The notes under the pieces were generated by a model. That model worked only from the letters and a program-made list of their open reading frames with translations. It made no database searches and was not told where the DNA came from. The position numbers and the translations under genes were made by a program. Positions 1 through 7,473 of a DNA stretch of 19,119 bases are shown here, piece after piece. This stretch comes from Mailhella sp. (lineage in GTDB: Bacteria; Desulfobacterota; Desulfovibrionia; Desulfovibrionales; Desulfovibrionaceae): contig JAFQPD010000031.1 in NCBI GenBank assembly GCA_017411945.1, positions 1-19,119 of the forward strand, in the 5' to 3' direction. How positions within the stretch are numbered: the stretch's first letter is position 1; each line of letters starts with the position of its first letter.

Positions 1-44
1 ATTGCCTCTGCCAGCAGACCACGTTCTTTCGCTCTCCACGGCAC

Positions 45-207
45 GAATCCAGGAGGACACCAAAGCTCGGCGCAGAGAGTCTCTCCTCAGTCCTTTGTAC
101 CGTCTGCCTTTTTGAGAGTGGGAGAAGCGAAGCGCCGAACGCTCGGAGTCCAGAGGCGAAGTCTTTGGCAGGATGCTACGCCTGTCGTCAGACAGGTGTT
201 ATCCTGC
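45..207 (+). repeat. 163-bp dispersed repeat, copy R1
   Basis: This copy aligns without gaps to 18873-19035 in the same orientation, with about 11 mismatches in 163 positions by hand alignment. Its last third folds into a nested hairpin: GGCAGGAT (167-174) pairs with ATCCTGCC (201-208) around an inner stem CCTGTC (181-186)/GACAGG (191-196). A smaller AGCG/CGCT stem lies upstream. Short reading frames cross it on both strands, but they differ between the copies and look like translations of a non-coding repeat. The sequence before position 45 does not match what precedes R2, which places the left edge at the shared GAATCC. It resembles a non-autonomous or BIME-like dispersed element; the family is not identified. 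Confidence 0.8.
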
Positions 208-249
208 CACGAAGAACCCGCCACGAAGAACCCGCCACGGCGAGTGGCG
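207..249 (+). repeat. 14-bp tandem duplication and hairpin next to R1
   Basis: The 14-mer CCACGAAGAACCCG occurs twice head to tail (207-220 and 221-234). A third start of the unit runs into a hairpin, CGCCAC (233-238) with GTGGCG (244-249) and a 5-nt loop. R2 has a different right flank, so this is specific to the R1 locus or has been lost at R2. Confidence 0.7.
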
Positions 250-309
250 AAAATTTCAATTTTTGGAACTTTCGATATTTTTTCAAAAAACACGAAAGGA
301 GGTATCCCA

Positions 310-603
310 ATGGGCAAAACCAAGAGCCTCAATCCGAGGAGTTTGGAACGAGTCAAAAAAATCCTCGAAAATCGGACTAAAAAAATTGTCAAAATCACGC
401 CGAAGGAAGCTGCTGAACAACTCGAAGGGCAAATCAGACAGGCCATCAAAAACGGTTATGAGGTAGGTGAGATCAGCCGGATGCTGAAGGATGCAGGCTT
501 TCCCATCCCTGCTAAAGTAATCGAGGAACTAAACCGAACACCTGAGATGCTCGATATGAACAATATGGAGGCATCGGACGATTCATCCTCCATGCAGAAG
601 TGA
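310..603 (+). CDS. small helix-turn-helix-like hypothetical protein
   Basis: This gene encodes a 97-residue basic protein. The ATG at 310 is chosen because an excellent Shine-Dalgarno (AAAGGAGG, 295-302) precedes it; extending upstream to a TTG would read through repeat R1, which is not plausible coding sequence. The first half is Lys/Arg-rich. Residues 33-75 look like two helices plus a turn (EISRMLKDAGFPIPAKVIEEL), the style of the small DNA-binding or mobilisation proteins carried by plasmids and integrative elements, where a 'LK-AG-I-IS' helix-turn-helix is common. The tail from about residue 80 is acidic and Ser-rich, probably disordered. Its stop overlaps the GTG of the next short gene. 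A DNA-binding role is inferred from pattern only; I do not recognise a specific family. Confidence 0.6.
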   Translation: MGKTKSLNPRSLERVKKILENRTKKIVKITPKEAAEQLEGQIRQAIKNGYEVGEISRMLKDAGFPIPAKVIEELNRTPEMLDMNNMEASDDSSSMQK

Positions 604-830
604 AATACCTCTCCTCTTTTCTGCTCGTTCTCTTTTTGGGCATCCTATTCAACGCTCACGCCGATCCGCTCGACAGCCCGTGCAGGCAGACCGGCATCCC
701 AAAACTACTTGTTCAGGCCATTATTAGCCATCTAACTCTAGAGAGTGCGAATAATTCAAATTGCTCCCATCCAGTAAATCCACATATCATGGCACAATTA
801 ACAATGGACATTATATCGGTAAGTTTATGA
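600..830 (+). pseudogene. signal-peptide protein, probably truncated VirB1-like lytic transglycosylase
   Basis: The GTG at 600 overlaps the TGA of the preceding gene by four bases, a pattern typical of translational coupling. Residues 1-21 form a clear signal peptide (KYLSS, a Leu/Phe-rich core, then AHA). Next comes a segment with one Cys and a 'TGIPKLLVQAI' stretch that resembles the start of VirB1/SLT-type lytic transglycosylases, where a 'GIP-LL-AI' helix leads to the catalytic Glu. The expected 'ESGGNP'-like continuation is missing. From about position 716 composition turns AT-rich and the protein ends after 76 residues without a recognisable domain. I read this as the first part of a conjugation-type muramidase gene cut by an insertion or deletion. 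A genuine small secreted protein is possible. Confidence 0.4.
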
Positions 831-1051
831 AGCGTTGTTCTTTCAATGCGCTGATCATCGATATCCTTAGCAATGCATATAATCGAACGTAACACATCAA
901 TAAGATACTCCTTTTTTTTCTTATTATTATATAAAATAGAAATAAAAGTACACAAAAAAATAAGAGCATCCCTCTCCCTGCCTATGAAATGGATATTTTT
1001 CAGGTGTTTTTTTTGAGTTTCTGTGTGTTGCGTCAAAAATTGAAAAATCAA
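713..1051 (-). CDS. doubtful AT-rich hypothetical ORF
   Basis: A 112-codon frame on the minus strand starts with TTG and has no convincing Shine-Dalgarno. It fills most of an AT-rich stretch unlike the GC-rich neighbourhood. The predicted protein has a hydrophobic centre followed by a Lys-rich patch and a helical second half, with no family I recognise. It overlaps the end of the truncated signal-peptide gene. It could be a small accessory gene of foreign origin or a chance ORF, and AT-rich DNA gives less reason to expect long chance ORFs than GC-rich DNA does. I list it mainly so that the region is not left blank. Confidence 0.22.
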   Translation of the reverse strand: MIFQFLTQHTETQKKHLKNIHFIGRERDALIFLCTFISILYNNKKKKEYLIDVLRSIICIAKDIDDQRIERTTLHKLTDIMSIVNCAMICGFTGWEQFELFALSRVRWLIMA

Positions 1052-1147
1052 ATCTCGTGATGCCGTGAGTGATGGGCTCGCCCTGAGCCTAGAGCCGATC
1101 TTGTTGCCAATCCTATTAGAAAAACATAAGGTTACAAAAGGTTATCG

Positions 1148-1174
1148 ACAGCTCATTTTTCGATGGAGAGCTGT
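1148..1174. other. hairpin in the left intergenic region
   Basis: ACAGCTC (1148-1154) pairs with GAGCTGT (1168-1174) across a 13-nt loop. No T-run follows, so it is not an ordinary terminator. It lies in the 1052-1213 stretch, in which I see no gene. Confidence 0.4.
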
Positions 1175-1213
1175 TCGAACGAATCGCTCTGACCCTACCA
1201 TTTGAAATCAAGG

Positions 1214-1243
1214 GCTTACGCGTAAAGTCGTAAGCGCTTTTTC
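1214..1243 (+). terminator. intrinsic terminator upstream of the phosphatase gene
   Basis: GCTTACG (1214-1220) pairs perfectly with CGTAAGC (1229-1235) around an 8-nt loop and is followed by GCTTTTTC. It would stop transcription arriving from the accessory region on the left. Confidence 0.6.
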
Positions 1244-1283
1244 GCATATGGGCATTCTGCCCTTTTCTCCAATGGAATTCCTC

Positions 1284-1874
1284 ATGGCTCACCTTTACCT
1301 CATGCGACACGGCTGTCTTCTGCCCAACCCGGAACGACGCTTCATAGGGCAGAGCAATGTTCCGCTTTCGCCAAAGGGCCGCGAGCAGGCTCTCTTCTGG
1401 CGTGAGGAACTCTCCGCCATTCCTTTTTGCCGGGCACTTTGCTCAGACCTGACGCGCTGTGTGGAAACCGCCTCGATCATTCTGGAGGGGCGGAATGTCG
1501 CCCTCGAAACGCATCCTGCCCTCCGCGAACTACATCTCGGCGCATGGGAAGGGCTGACTAAAGCCGAGGTGGAAGCGCGCTTCCCCTGTGCATGGGAAGC
1601 GAGGGGCCGGGATTTCTGGAACTACGTGCCCCACGGCGGGGAATCCTTCGCCATGCTGGAGAGACGCATCCTGCCCGTATTGGAAAACCTGCTTTCCAGT
1701 GCCGGGGAGGGGGACAGCATCCTTCTTGTGGCCCATGCCGCCGTGAACCGCGTCATTCTGCGGCGCTGGCTGGCCCTGCCTTTTTCCGACATCTTCCTTC
1801 TTTCGCCGCAGTACGGAAGCTGCGCCATCCTCGATTTTTCTCCACAGGAGCGGGACTGGTTCAGCCTTCCCTGA
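1284..1874 (+). CDS. histidine phosphatase (phosphoglycerate mutase-like / alpha-ribazole phosphatase-like)
   Basis: This encodes 196 residues of the histidine phosphatase superfamily (branch 1). The catalytic RHG is at residues 8-10, the second Arg sits in 'SDLTRCVETA' (about R58), the Glu acid in 'LRELHLGAWEG' (E82), and the second His in 'VAHAAVNR' (about H151), so all four catalytic positions are present. The ATG at 1284 gives the usual family start directly before the first strand. In-frame ATGs at 1248 and 1272 would add residues but lack a ribosome site. The closest pattern is CobC/GpmB-type small phosphatases; the true substrate cannot be read from sequence. The gene has a terminator on each side and is transcribed alone. 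Neighbouring mop may be coincidental or may indicate a phosphate-removal step in cofactor metabolism. Confidence 0.88.
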   Translation: MAHLYLMRHGCLLPNPERRFIGQSNVPLSPKGREQALFWREELSAIPFCRALCSDLTRCVETASIILEGRNVALETHPALRELHLGAWEGLTKAEVEARFPCAWEARGRDFWNYVPHGGESFAMLERRILPVLENLLSSAGEGDSILLVAHAAVNRVILRRWLALPFSDIFLLSPQYGSCAILDFSPQERDWFSLP

Positions 1875-1952
1875 TCCCTGCCGCGCTCTCCTGTCTTTTT
1901 CATCCCTGTTTTTCTCCTCAGCCTCCTTATGGATCGGGGGACGGACTTCGTT

Positions 1953-1979
1953 CCTGACTTTTTTCAGGCAATTTTTTTT
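1953..1979 (+). terminator. intrinsic terminator after the phosphatase gene
   Basis: CCTGA (1953-1957) pairs with TCAGG (1964-1968) over a 6-nt loop, followed by CA and a run of eight T after one A. It separates the phosphatase from the mop control region. Confidence 0.7.
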
Positions 1980-2069
1980 GAGATGAATTAATCCTTGTGA
2001 ATCAGCATAATACGGGTGACAAAAGGGATGTTTTTACTGATACCCTTTTGAAATGAGCTAATTCTTTTC

Positions 2070-2126
2070 GGAACAATATTGAAATAAACTTTTTTTCGTT
2101 GTACTTTATTTCAAAATTGTTGTTCC
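2070..2126. promoter_or_regulatory. large imperfect dyad upstream of mop
   Basis: The outer arms GGAACAA (2070-2076) and TTGTTCC (2120-2126) are perfect complements. The inner arms TTGAAATAAA (2079-2088) and TTTATTTCAA (2105-2114) are also perfect over 10 bp. The bulge between inner and outer arms is asymmetric (2 versus 5 nt) and the central spacer is 16 nt. The site lies in an AT-rich part of the 426-bp gap between the phosphatase and mop genes, 175-230 bp before the mop ATG. Spacing fits two operator half-sites or a promoter/operator region. The binding protein is unknown, and I could not fix a -35/-10 pair with confidence. Confidence 0.5.
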
Positions 2127-2184
2127 GTTTGGACATATGCATTACAGGGATCGGGCCGAGGCTGTCGGGCTTCACATCCTCTTT

Positions 2185-2231
2185 TTCTGCGCCTGGACGA
2201 AGGGGGCGGAAGGGCGAGGAGAGTCGCAGAA
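2185..2231 (+). promoter_or_regulatory. possible structured 5' leader of mop
   Basis: TTCTGCG (2185-2191) pairs with CGCAGAA (2225-2231), with two further G-U pairs possible outside. Downstream, GTTCC and CTGTT near 2233-2241 can pair alternatively with GGAAC and AACAG near 2265-2272. The leader is GC-rich and free of any plausible ORF. It might control mop translation or transcription, but it does not match any riboswitch consensus I can recall, including the Moco RNA. Confidence 0.25.
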
Positions 2232-2300
2232 GGTTCCCCTGTTTTCAAAGTCCTTGCCCTCTTGGAACAGCAGAGCCCCTAACTTTTCAAGGAGCTGTCT

Positions 2301-5033
2301 ATGTTCACTAGGACCCTTATCGTCAACGGCATCCAGCGTCAGGTGCTTGTCAACGCCGACGACACTCTTGCCAATGTTCTCCGTGAGCAGCTTAAGCTGA
2401 CCAGCGTGAAAATCGGCTGCGAAAAAGGCCATTGCGGCGCCTGCGCAGTCGTGCTCGACGGCAAGCTCACCCGTACCTGCGTGCTCAAGATGAAACGTGT
2501 GGAAGAAGGCGCGCAGATCACCACTCTCGAAGGCATCGGCACCCCCGGCAACCTGCATCCTCTTCAGGAAGCCTGGATCTTCCACGGCGCTGCCCAGTGC
2601 GGCTTCTGCACGCCCGGCTTTATCGTTTCTGCCTATGTCCTCCTTCAGAACAATCCTGCTCCTACCCGCGATGAAGTGCGTGACTGGTTCCAGAAGAACC
2701 GCAACGTCTGCCGCTGCACCGGCTATATCCCGATCGTGAACGCCGTCATGGATGCCGCTGCCGTCATGCGCGGTGAAAAGTCCATCGAAGACATCCGCTA
2801 CAAGGAACCCGAAGGCGGCCACAAGCTCGGTTCCACCAAGCCCCGTCCCAGCGCTCTGGCCAAGGTTACCGGCACTGCCGAATTCGGCGCCGACGCCGCC
2901 GTGCGTATGCCTGCCGACACTCTGCACCTCGCTCTTGCCCAGGCCAAAGTTTCCCACGCTATCATCAAGGGCATCGACACCAGTGAAGCCGAAAAGATGC
3001 CCGGCGTCTACCGCGTGCTCACCCATAAGGATGTGAAGGGCAAGAACCGCATTACCGGCCTCATCACCTTCCCCGATAACAAGGGTGACGGCTGGGATCG
3101 TCCCATCCTCAACGATACCAAGATCTTCCAGTATGGCGACGCCCTTGCTATCGTCTGCGCTGACAGCGAATGCAATGCCCGTGCCGCTGCCGAAAAGGTG
3201 AAGTTCGACCTCGAACTCCTGCCCGAATACATGGATGCCCCCTCCGCTATGGACCCCGACGCCATCGAGATCCATCCCGGCACTCCCAATATCTATTATG
3301 AACCCCACGTCGAAAAGGGCGAAGACACTGCCCCCTTCTTTGCCGATCCCGAAAACGTGGTGGTGGAAGACAGCTTCTACACCCAGCGCCAGCCTCACCT
3401 GAACATCGAGCCTGACGTCGGCTACGGCTACTACAACGACAAGGGCCAGCTCGTCATCCACTCCAAGTCCATCGGCCTGCACCTGCACGCCCTCATGATC
3501 GCCCCCGGCCTCGGCCTTGAGTTCCCCAAGGATCTCGTCATGGTGCAGAACACCACCGGCGGCACCTTCGGCTACAAGTTCAGCCCCACCATGGAAGCTC
3601 TCATCGGCGTGGCCGTCATGGCTACCGGCCGCCCCTGCCATCTGCGCTACAACTACGAACAGCAGCAGCAGTACACTGGCAAGCGCTCTCCTTTCTGGAC
3701 CACCGTGCGCATGGCTGCCGACAAGAAGACCGGCAAGATCAAGGCCATGGAAACCGACTGGACCGTGGACCACGGCCCCTATTCCGAATTCGGCGACCTG
3801 CTGACCCTGCGCGGCGCTCAGTTCATCGGTGCCGGCTACGGCATCCCGAACATCCGTGGCAACGGCCGCACTGTGGCCACCAACCACGCCTGGGGCGCTG
3901 CCTTCCGCGGCTACGGCGGCCCTGAATCTGAATTCCCCTCCGAAGTACTCATGGACGAACTGGCCGAAAAGCTCGGCATGGATCCCTTCGAACTGCGTCT
4001 GGCCAACTGCTACCGCGAAGGCGATACTACGCCCACCGGCCAGAAGCCCGAAGTGCTGAGCCTGCCCGAAATGTTCGACAAGATGCGCCCGATCTACGAA
4101 GCCGCCAAGGCTCGTACCAAGGCCGAATCCACCGATGCAGTGAAGAAGGGTGTGGGCCTTGCCCTCTCCGTGTATGGAGCAGGTCTCGACGGCCCCGACT
4201 CCTCCGAAGCCTGGGCTGAGCTCAACCCTGACGGCACCGTGACCATCGGCTGCAGCTGGGAAGACCATGGTCAGGGCGCTGACTCCGGCGCTCAGTGCAC
4301 CGCAGCAGAAGCATTGCGTCCTCTGGGCATCCATGTAGACGATATCCGCCTCGTGCTCAACGACACCAGCCGCACCCCGAACTCCGGCCCCGCCGGCGGT
4401 TCCCGCTCTCAGGTCGTCACCGGCAACGCCATCCGCGTGGCCTGTGAACAGCTCATCGAAGCCATGCGCAAGCCCGAAGGCGGCTTCTATACCTATGACG
4501 AAATGAAGGAAGCTGGCCGAGACGTGCATCAGGACGGCAAGTGGACCGCTCCCGTGCAGGGCTGCGGCGACAATTGCCAGGGCGATCCCTTCGCCTGCTA
4601 TATGTACGGCCTGTTCCTCGCCGAAGTCGCTGTGGACACCGCCACCGGTAAGACCACTGTCGAAAAGATGACCATGGTAGCCGACATCGGCACCGTGGTG
4701 AACAAGCTCCTCACCGACGGTCAGCTCTGGGGCGGCATCGCTCAGGGTATCGGTCTTGCCCTGTCCGAAGACTACGAGGATATCAAGAAGCACAGCACCA
4801 TGCTGGGTGCCGGCATCCCCTACGCCAAGGACATCCCGGACAACATCGAGCTCATCTATGTGCAGTCCAAGCGCCCGGACGGCCCCTACGGTGCCTCCGG
4901 TACCGGCGAGATCCCGCTCTGCGGCCCGCATCCCGCCATTATCAACGCCATCTACAATGCCTGCGGCGTGCGCATCACCCATCTGCCGGCCTATCCTGAA
5001 AAGGTGCTGGCCGGCCTGAAGGAAAAGGCTTAA
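2301..5033 (+). CDS. mop: molybdenum aldehyde oxidoreductase (MOP type)
   Basis: This 910-residue enzyme oxidises aldehydes to carboxylic acids with water, using molybdopterin cytosine dinucleotide and two [2Fe-2S] clusters. The plant-ferredoxin-type cluster ligands are C40, C45, C48 and C60. The second cluster has C100, C103, C137 and C139, all at the same positions as in D. gigas MOP (907 aa). The molybdenum domains start near residue 190. The catalytic Glu is E870 in 'GASGTGEIPL', equivalent to E869 of D. gigas. There is no FAD domain, as expected for this single-chain type. AAGGAG at 2289-2294 supports the ATG. No signal or Tat peptide is visible, so it is cytoplasmic. It is transcribed as its own unit up to a strong terminator, ahead of the accessory operon. 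The physiological aldehyde is not known. Confidence 0.97.
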   Translation: MFTRTLIVNGIQRQVLVNADDTLANVLREQLKLTSVKIGCEKGHCGACAVVLDGKLTRTCVLKMKRVEEGAQITTLEGIGTPGNLHPLQEAWIFHGAAQCGFCTPGFIVSAYVLLQNNPAPTRDEVRDWFQKNRNVCRCTGYIPIVNAVMDAAAVMRGEKSIEDIRYKEPEGGHKLGSTKPRPSALAKVTGTAEFGADAAVRMPADTLHLALAQAKVSHAIIKGIDTSEAEKMPGVYRVLTHKDVKGKNRITGLITFPDNKGDGWDRPILNDTKIFQYGDALAIVCADSECNARAAAEKVKFDLELLPEYMDAPSAMDPDAIEIHPGTPNIYYEPHVEKGEDTAPFFADPENVVVEDSFYTQRQPHLNIEPDVGYGYYNDKGQLVIHSKSIGLHLHALMIAPGLGLEFPKDLVMVQNTTGGTFGYKFSPTMEALIGVAVMATGRPCHLRYNYEQQQQYTGKRSPFWTTVRMAADKKTGKIKAMETDWTVDHGPYSEFGDLLTLRGAQFIGAGYGIPNIRGNGRTVATNHAWGAAFRGYGGPESEFPSEVLMDELAEKLGMDPFELRLANCYREGDTTPTGQKPEVLSLPEMFDKMRPIYEAAKARTKAESTDAVKKGVGLALSVYGAGLDGPDSSEAWAELNPDGTVTIGCSWEDHGQGADSGAQCTAAEALRPLGIHVDDIRLVLNDTSRTPNSGPAGGSRSQVVTGNAIRVACEQLIEAMRKPEGGFYTYDEMKEAGRDVHQDGKWTAPVQGCGDNCQGDPFACYMYGLFLAEVAVDTATGKTTVEKMTMVADIGTVVNKLLTDGQLWGGIAQGIGLALSEDYEDIKKHSTMLGAGIPYAKDIPDNIELIYVQSKRPDGPYGASGTGEIPLCGPHPAIINAIYNACGVRITHLPAYPEKVLAGLKEKA

Positions 5034-5040
5034 TCCCATA

Positions 5041-5084
5041 GCCGGGCGGGAGCACCTTTGTCGGAGCTCCCCCCCGGCTTTTTT
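5041..5084 (+). terminator. strong intrinsic terminator between mop and the accessory operon
   Basis: A 13-bp arm (5041-5053) pairs with 5066-5078 with one mismatch, the loop is 12 nt, and six T follow. It ends the mop transcript, or lets only a fraction through to the gene starting 26 bp later. Confidence 0.9.
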
Positions 5085-5109
5085 GTTAACCGCAACTCAG
5101 AGGTAAATC

Positions 5110-7464
5110 GTGCTGGAACAGAGCCGACTGCGTGACTACGAGGCCCGCTGCACTCAGGAATCCGCGCCTCGCTGCCGCCTGTCCTGTCCGCTGGACATGG
5201 ACGTGCGCGGTTTTCTGGCGGCCATGGCGGCTTCTCGTCCCGCAGAAGCCCGCAAGCTGATAGAGCGCCATCTGCCATTGCCGGGAGTACTCTGCGCCGT
5301 GTGCGATCATCCCTGCGAAGATTCCTGCCTGCGCCGTGACCTTGGCGGCGCCCTTTCCATCTCTGAGCTTGAGCGCGTCTGCCTCGCCTCCGTAAGCCCG
5401 CAGACCCGCATACTCCCCCGTCCGGCCAAGAAGCAACGCCTTGCCGTGCTCGGAGCAGGTCTCGCCGGACTCACGGCAGCTTTCGACCTCGGTCGAAAGG
5501 GCTTCCCTGTCACTGTTTTCGATACGGACAGAAGTTCCGCCCTGCTTTCCTCCTTCCCCTGTCTCCCGGCCGATGCCGTGGTTAGAGAATGGCAGGACAT
5601 GGAGAAGAACCGCGTTTCCTTCCAAAATTCCGATGAGGCCGTTTTCTATAGTGAGGATGCCGCGCGTGCCTTCCTTGCCACGCTGGAGCAGGATTTCGAC
5701 GCCGTGTTCGCCGATCTTTCCCGACTGCCGCTTTCGCTCGAAGCCGAAGCCCTCGATCCACTCACCCTGCACTGGCAGGGCAAGGTATGCGCTGGAGGAC
5801 ACCTTGATACCACGCCTACCGGGGCACTCTATGCCTCGGCCTCGCGTCAGGCTGGCGAAGGCCGCAGGGCCGGTATCACGCTTCAGCGCATCATGGGTGG
5901 AGTTTCACTCGATGCCGAGCGCGATGACGACAGGCAGAGCCGCCTGCACGTCGACCTGAAGAACGTCCCCTCTGTTCCCCGCGTGCTTCCCGCCGCTGAG
6001 GCATGGACGCCGGAAGAAGCCGCTGCCGAAGCTTCCCGCTGCCTGCAATGCTCTTGTATGCAATGTGTGAAGGAATGCGTCTACCTTCAGAAATACAAGG
6101 AATTTCCCCGCCTTTACGCGAGGCGCCTCTTCAGCAATGCCACTGTGGTCAAGGGTACGCGCACCACGGCCAACGTGGTGATGAACGGCTGTGCCATGTG
6201 CGGCCAGTGCGAAGTCATCTGTCCGGAACATTTCTCCATGGCCGACCTCTGCCTCGAAGTACGGCGCGACGCTGTTTCCCGCGATGTCATGCCGGATTCC
6301 GCCCACGCTTTCGCCCTTGAGGATATGGAACAGGCCTGCGGGCCGGATTCCGCCTTCCTGCTGGAAGATTCTTCCCTGCCCGACGGAACCCACGCGCCGC
6401 GCCTTTTCTTCCCTGGCTGCCAGCTTGCTGGTTCACGCCCCAGGCAGGTTCTTGCCATGTACGAGTGGCTGAAATCGGCCCTGCCCGGCGGTCTTTCTCT
6501 TTACAGCACCTGCTGCGGCATTCCCGCTCACTGGGCCGGACGCGAAGCCGTATTCGAGGAGCACTCCGCCGAGCTTTGCCGCCAGTGGGAAGCGTGCGGC
6601 AGGCCCGAAATCATAGTGGCCTGTTCCTCCTGCAAGAGCACGCTCCGACTGGCCCTGCCCACGGCGCGCATAGTCTCGCTCTGGGAAATGCTGGATGAAC
6701 TCATGCCCGAAGTTCCGTCCTTTGAAGCCATGCCTTCCCGATTCACCGTGCAGGATCCCTGCGGCGCTCGACACGACAGTGCATGGCAGAAGGCCGTGCG
6801 TTCCCTTGCATCCAAGGCTGGCGCGGAGCTCGTCGAACCTGTCCGCACGAGAGAAGCCACGGCCTGCTGCGGCTATGGCGGCCTTGTGTGGAATGCCCAG
6901 CCCGAACTAGCCGACGACATGACCGGGAAACGCGCACAGGACTTCGACGGCCCTGTGCTCACCTCCTGCATTATGTGCCGCGACCGCTTCGCTGCCACGC
7001 TGGAAAACGAGGGCGAAAGCTGGCATCTCTTCGACATTCTTCCCCAGACTGCTGGCCTTGCCCCGGAAAAGGGCGACCCCGGCCTTTCCTCCCGACGTGC
7101 CGGGCGTGCCGCCCTCCGTCGCGAAGCACTGGGCGCAGAAGGCGAAGTTGGCGAGGCTGGCGGAACCTTCTCCCTGCGCATCTCCGACGATGTACTGGCA
7201 TCTCTGGAGCGGCAGTTCATTCTGCGGCAGGACGCTTTGGAGGCCGTACAGGGCATAGAAGCCACGGGCATGAAGTTTAGGGATCGCGAGACCGGACACT
7301 TCCTCGGTTCGTGGCGTCCCCGCCGTGTGACCTTCTGGGTGGAATACCGCGCCGACGAGGACGGCGGTTTCACTCTGCTGCGGGCATGGTGCCACCGCAT
7401 GGTGGTTCCCGGAGCCATACAGCCCTCCACCGAAATCGTCATGGAAAAACGCATACGAGCCTGA
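5110..7464 (+). CDS. FAD/NAD(P)-type oxidoreductase with 4Fe-4S and CCG domains (DVU_1558-like)
   Basis: This 784-residue redox fusion starts at GTG, preceded by AGAGG. Residues 14-73 are a GltD/DPD-type N-terminal Fe-S domain (C14, C22, C26, C62, C65, C69, C73). A Rossmann GAGLAGLTAA sits at 115-124. The flavin module that follows is much shorter than in GltD, so tight FAD/NADPH binding is uncertain. Residues 311-371 carry two ferredoxin-like cysteine groups (C311, C314, C316, C319, C323; C361, C364, C367, C371). Residues 430-625 are two CCG domains as in HdrB/GlpC-type proteins (C468-C469 and C586-C587 with partners C437, C505, C508, C551, C620, C623). A roughly 90-residue C-terminal domain from about 690 is not recognised. 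It probably passes electrons between MOP and a thiol or quinone-linked acceptor. It is the first gene of the operon. Confidence 0.85.
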   Translation: MLEQSRLRDYEARCTQESAPRCRLSCPLDMDVRGFLAAMAASRPAEARKLIERHLPLPGVLCAVCDHPCEDSCLRRDLGGALSISELERVCLASVSPQTRILPRPAKKQRLAVLGAGLAGLTAAFDLGRKGFPVTVFDTDRSSALLSSFPCLPADAVVREWQDMEKNRVSFQNSDEAVFYSEDAARAFLATLEQDFDAVFADLSRLPLSLEAEALDPLTLHWQGKVCAGGHLDTTPTGALYASASRQAGEGRRAGITLQRIMGGVSLDAERDDDRQSRLHVDLKNVPSVPRVLPAAEAWTPEEAAAEASRCLQCSCMQCVKECVYLQKYKEFPRLYARRLFSNATVVKGTRTTANVVMNGCAMCGQCEVICPEHFSMADLCLEVRRDAVSRDVMPDSAHAFALEDMEQACGPDSAFLLEDSSLPDGTHAPRLFFPGCQLAGSRPRQVLAMYEWLKSALPGGLSLYSTCCGIPAHWAGREAVFEEHSAELCRQWEACGRPEIIVACSSCKSTLRLALPTARIVSLWEMLDELMPEVPSFEAMPSRFTVQDPCGARHDSAWQKAVRSLASKAGAELVEPVRTREATACCGYGGLVWNAQPELADDMTGKRAQDFDGPVLTSCIMCRDRFAATLENEGESWHLFDILPQTAGLAPEKGDPGLSSRRAGRAALRREALGAEGEVGEAGGTFSLRISDDVLASLERQFILRQDALEAVQGIEATGMKFRDRETGHFLGSWRPRRVTFWVEYRADEDGGFTLLRAWCHRMVVPGAIQPSTEIVMEKRIRA

Positions 7465-7473
7465 GGAGCAAGC

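Noticed and set aside
112..309. N-terminal extension of the helix-turn-helix-like gene from a TTG
   Set aside because: It would translate repeat R1 and the tandem unit; a strong Shine-Dalgarno stands before the ATG at 310.
1165..1222. tRNA 3'-end-like text (TTCGAAC, then CTCTGACCCTACCA) followed by an att-like stretch
   Set aside because: T-stem arms do not pair and no cloverleaf can be drawn upstream; at best a decayed attachment site, so no feature is called.
2127..2300. Moco riboswitch in the mop leader
   Set aside because: I could not match the conserved helices or unpaired motifs from memory; only generic stems were seen.
2172..5039. A 955-codon open frame on the minus strand covering mop
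   Set aside because: It mirrors the GC-rich third-position bias of mop, encodes a Gly/Ala/His/Asp-rich product with no family features, and has no ribosome site. It is a codon-usage shadow.
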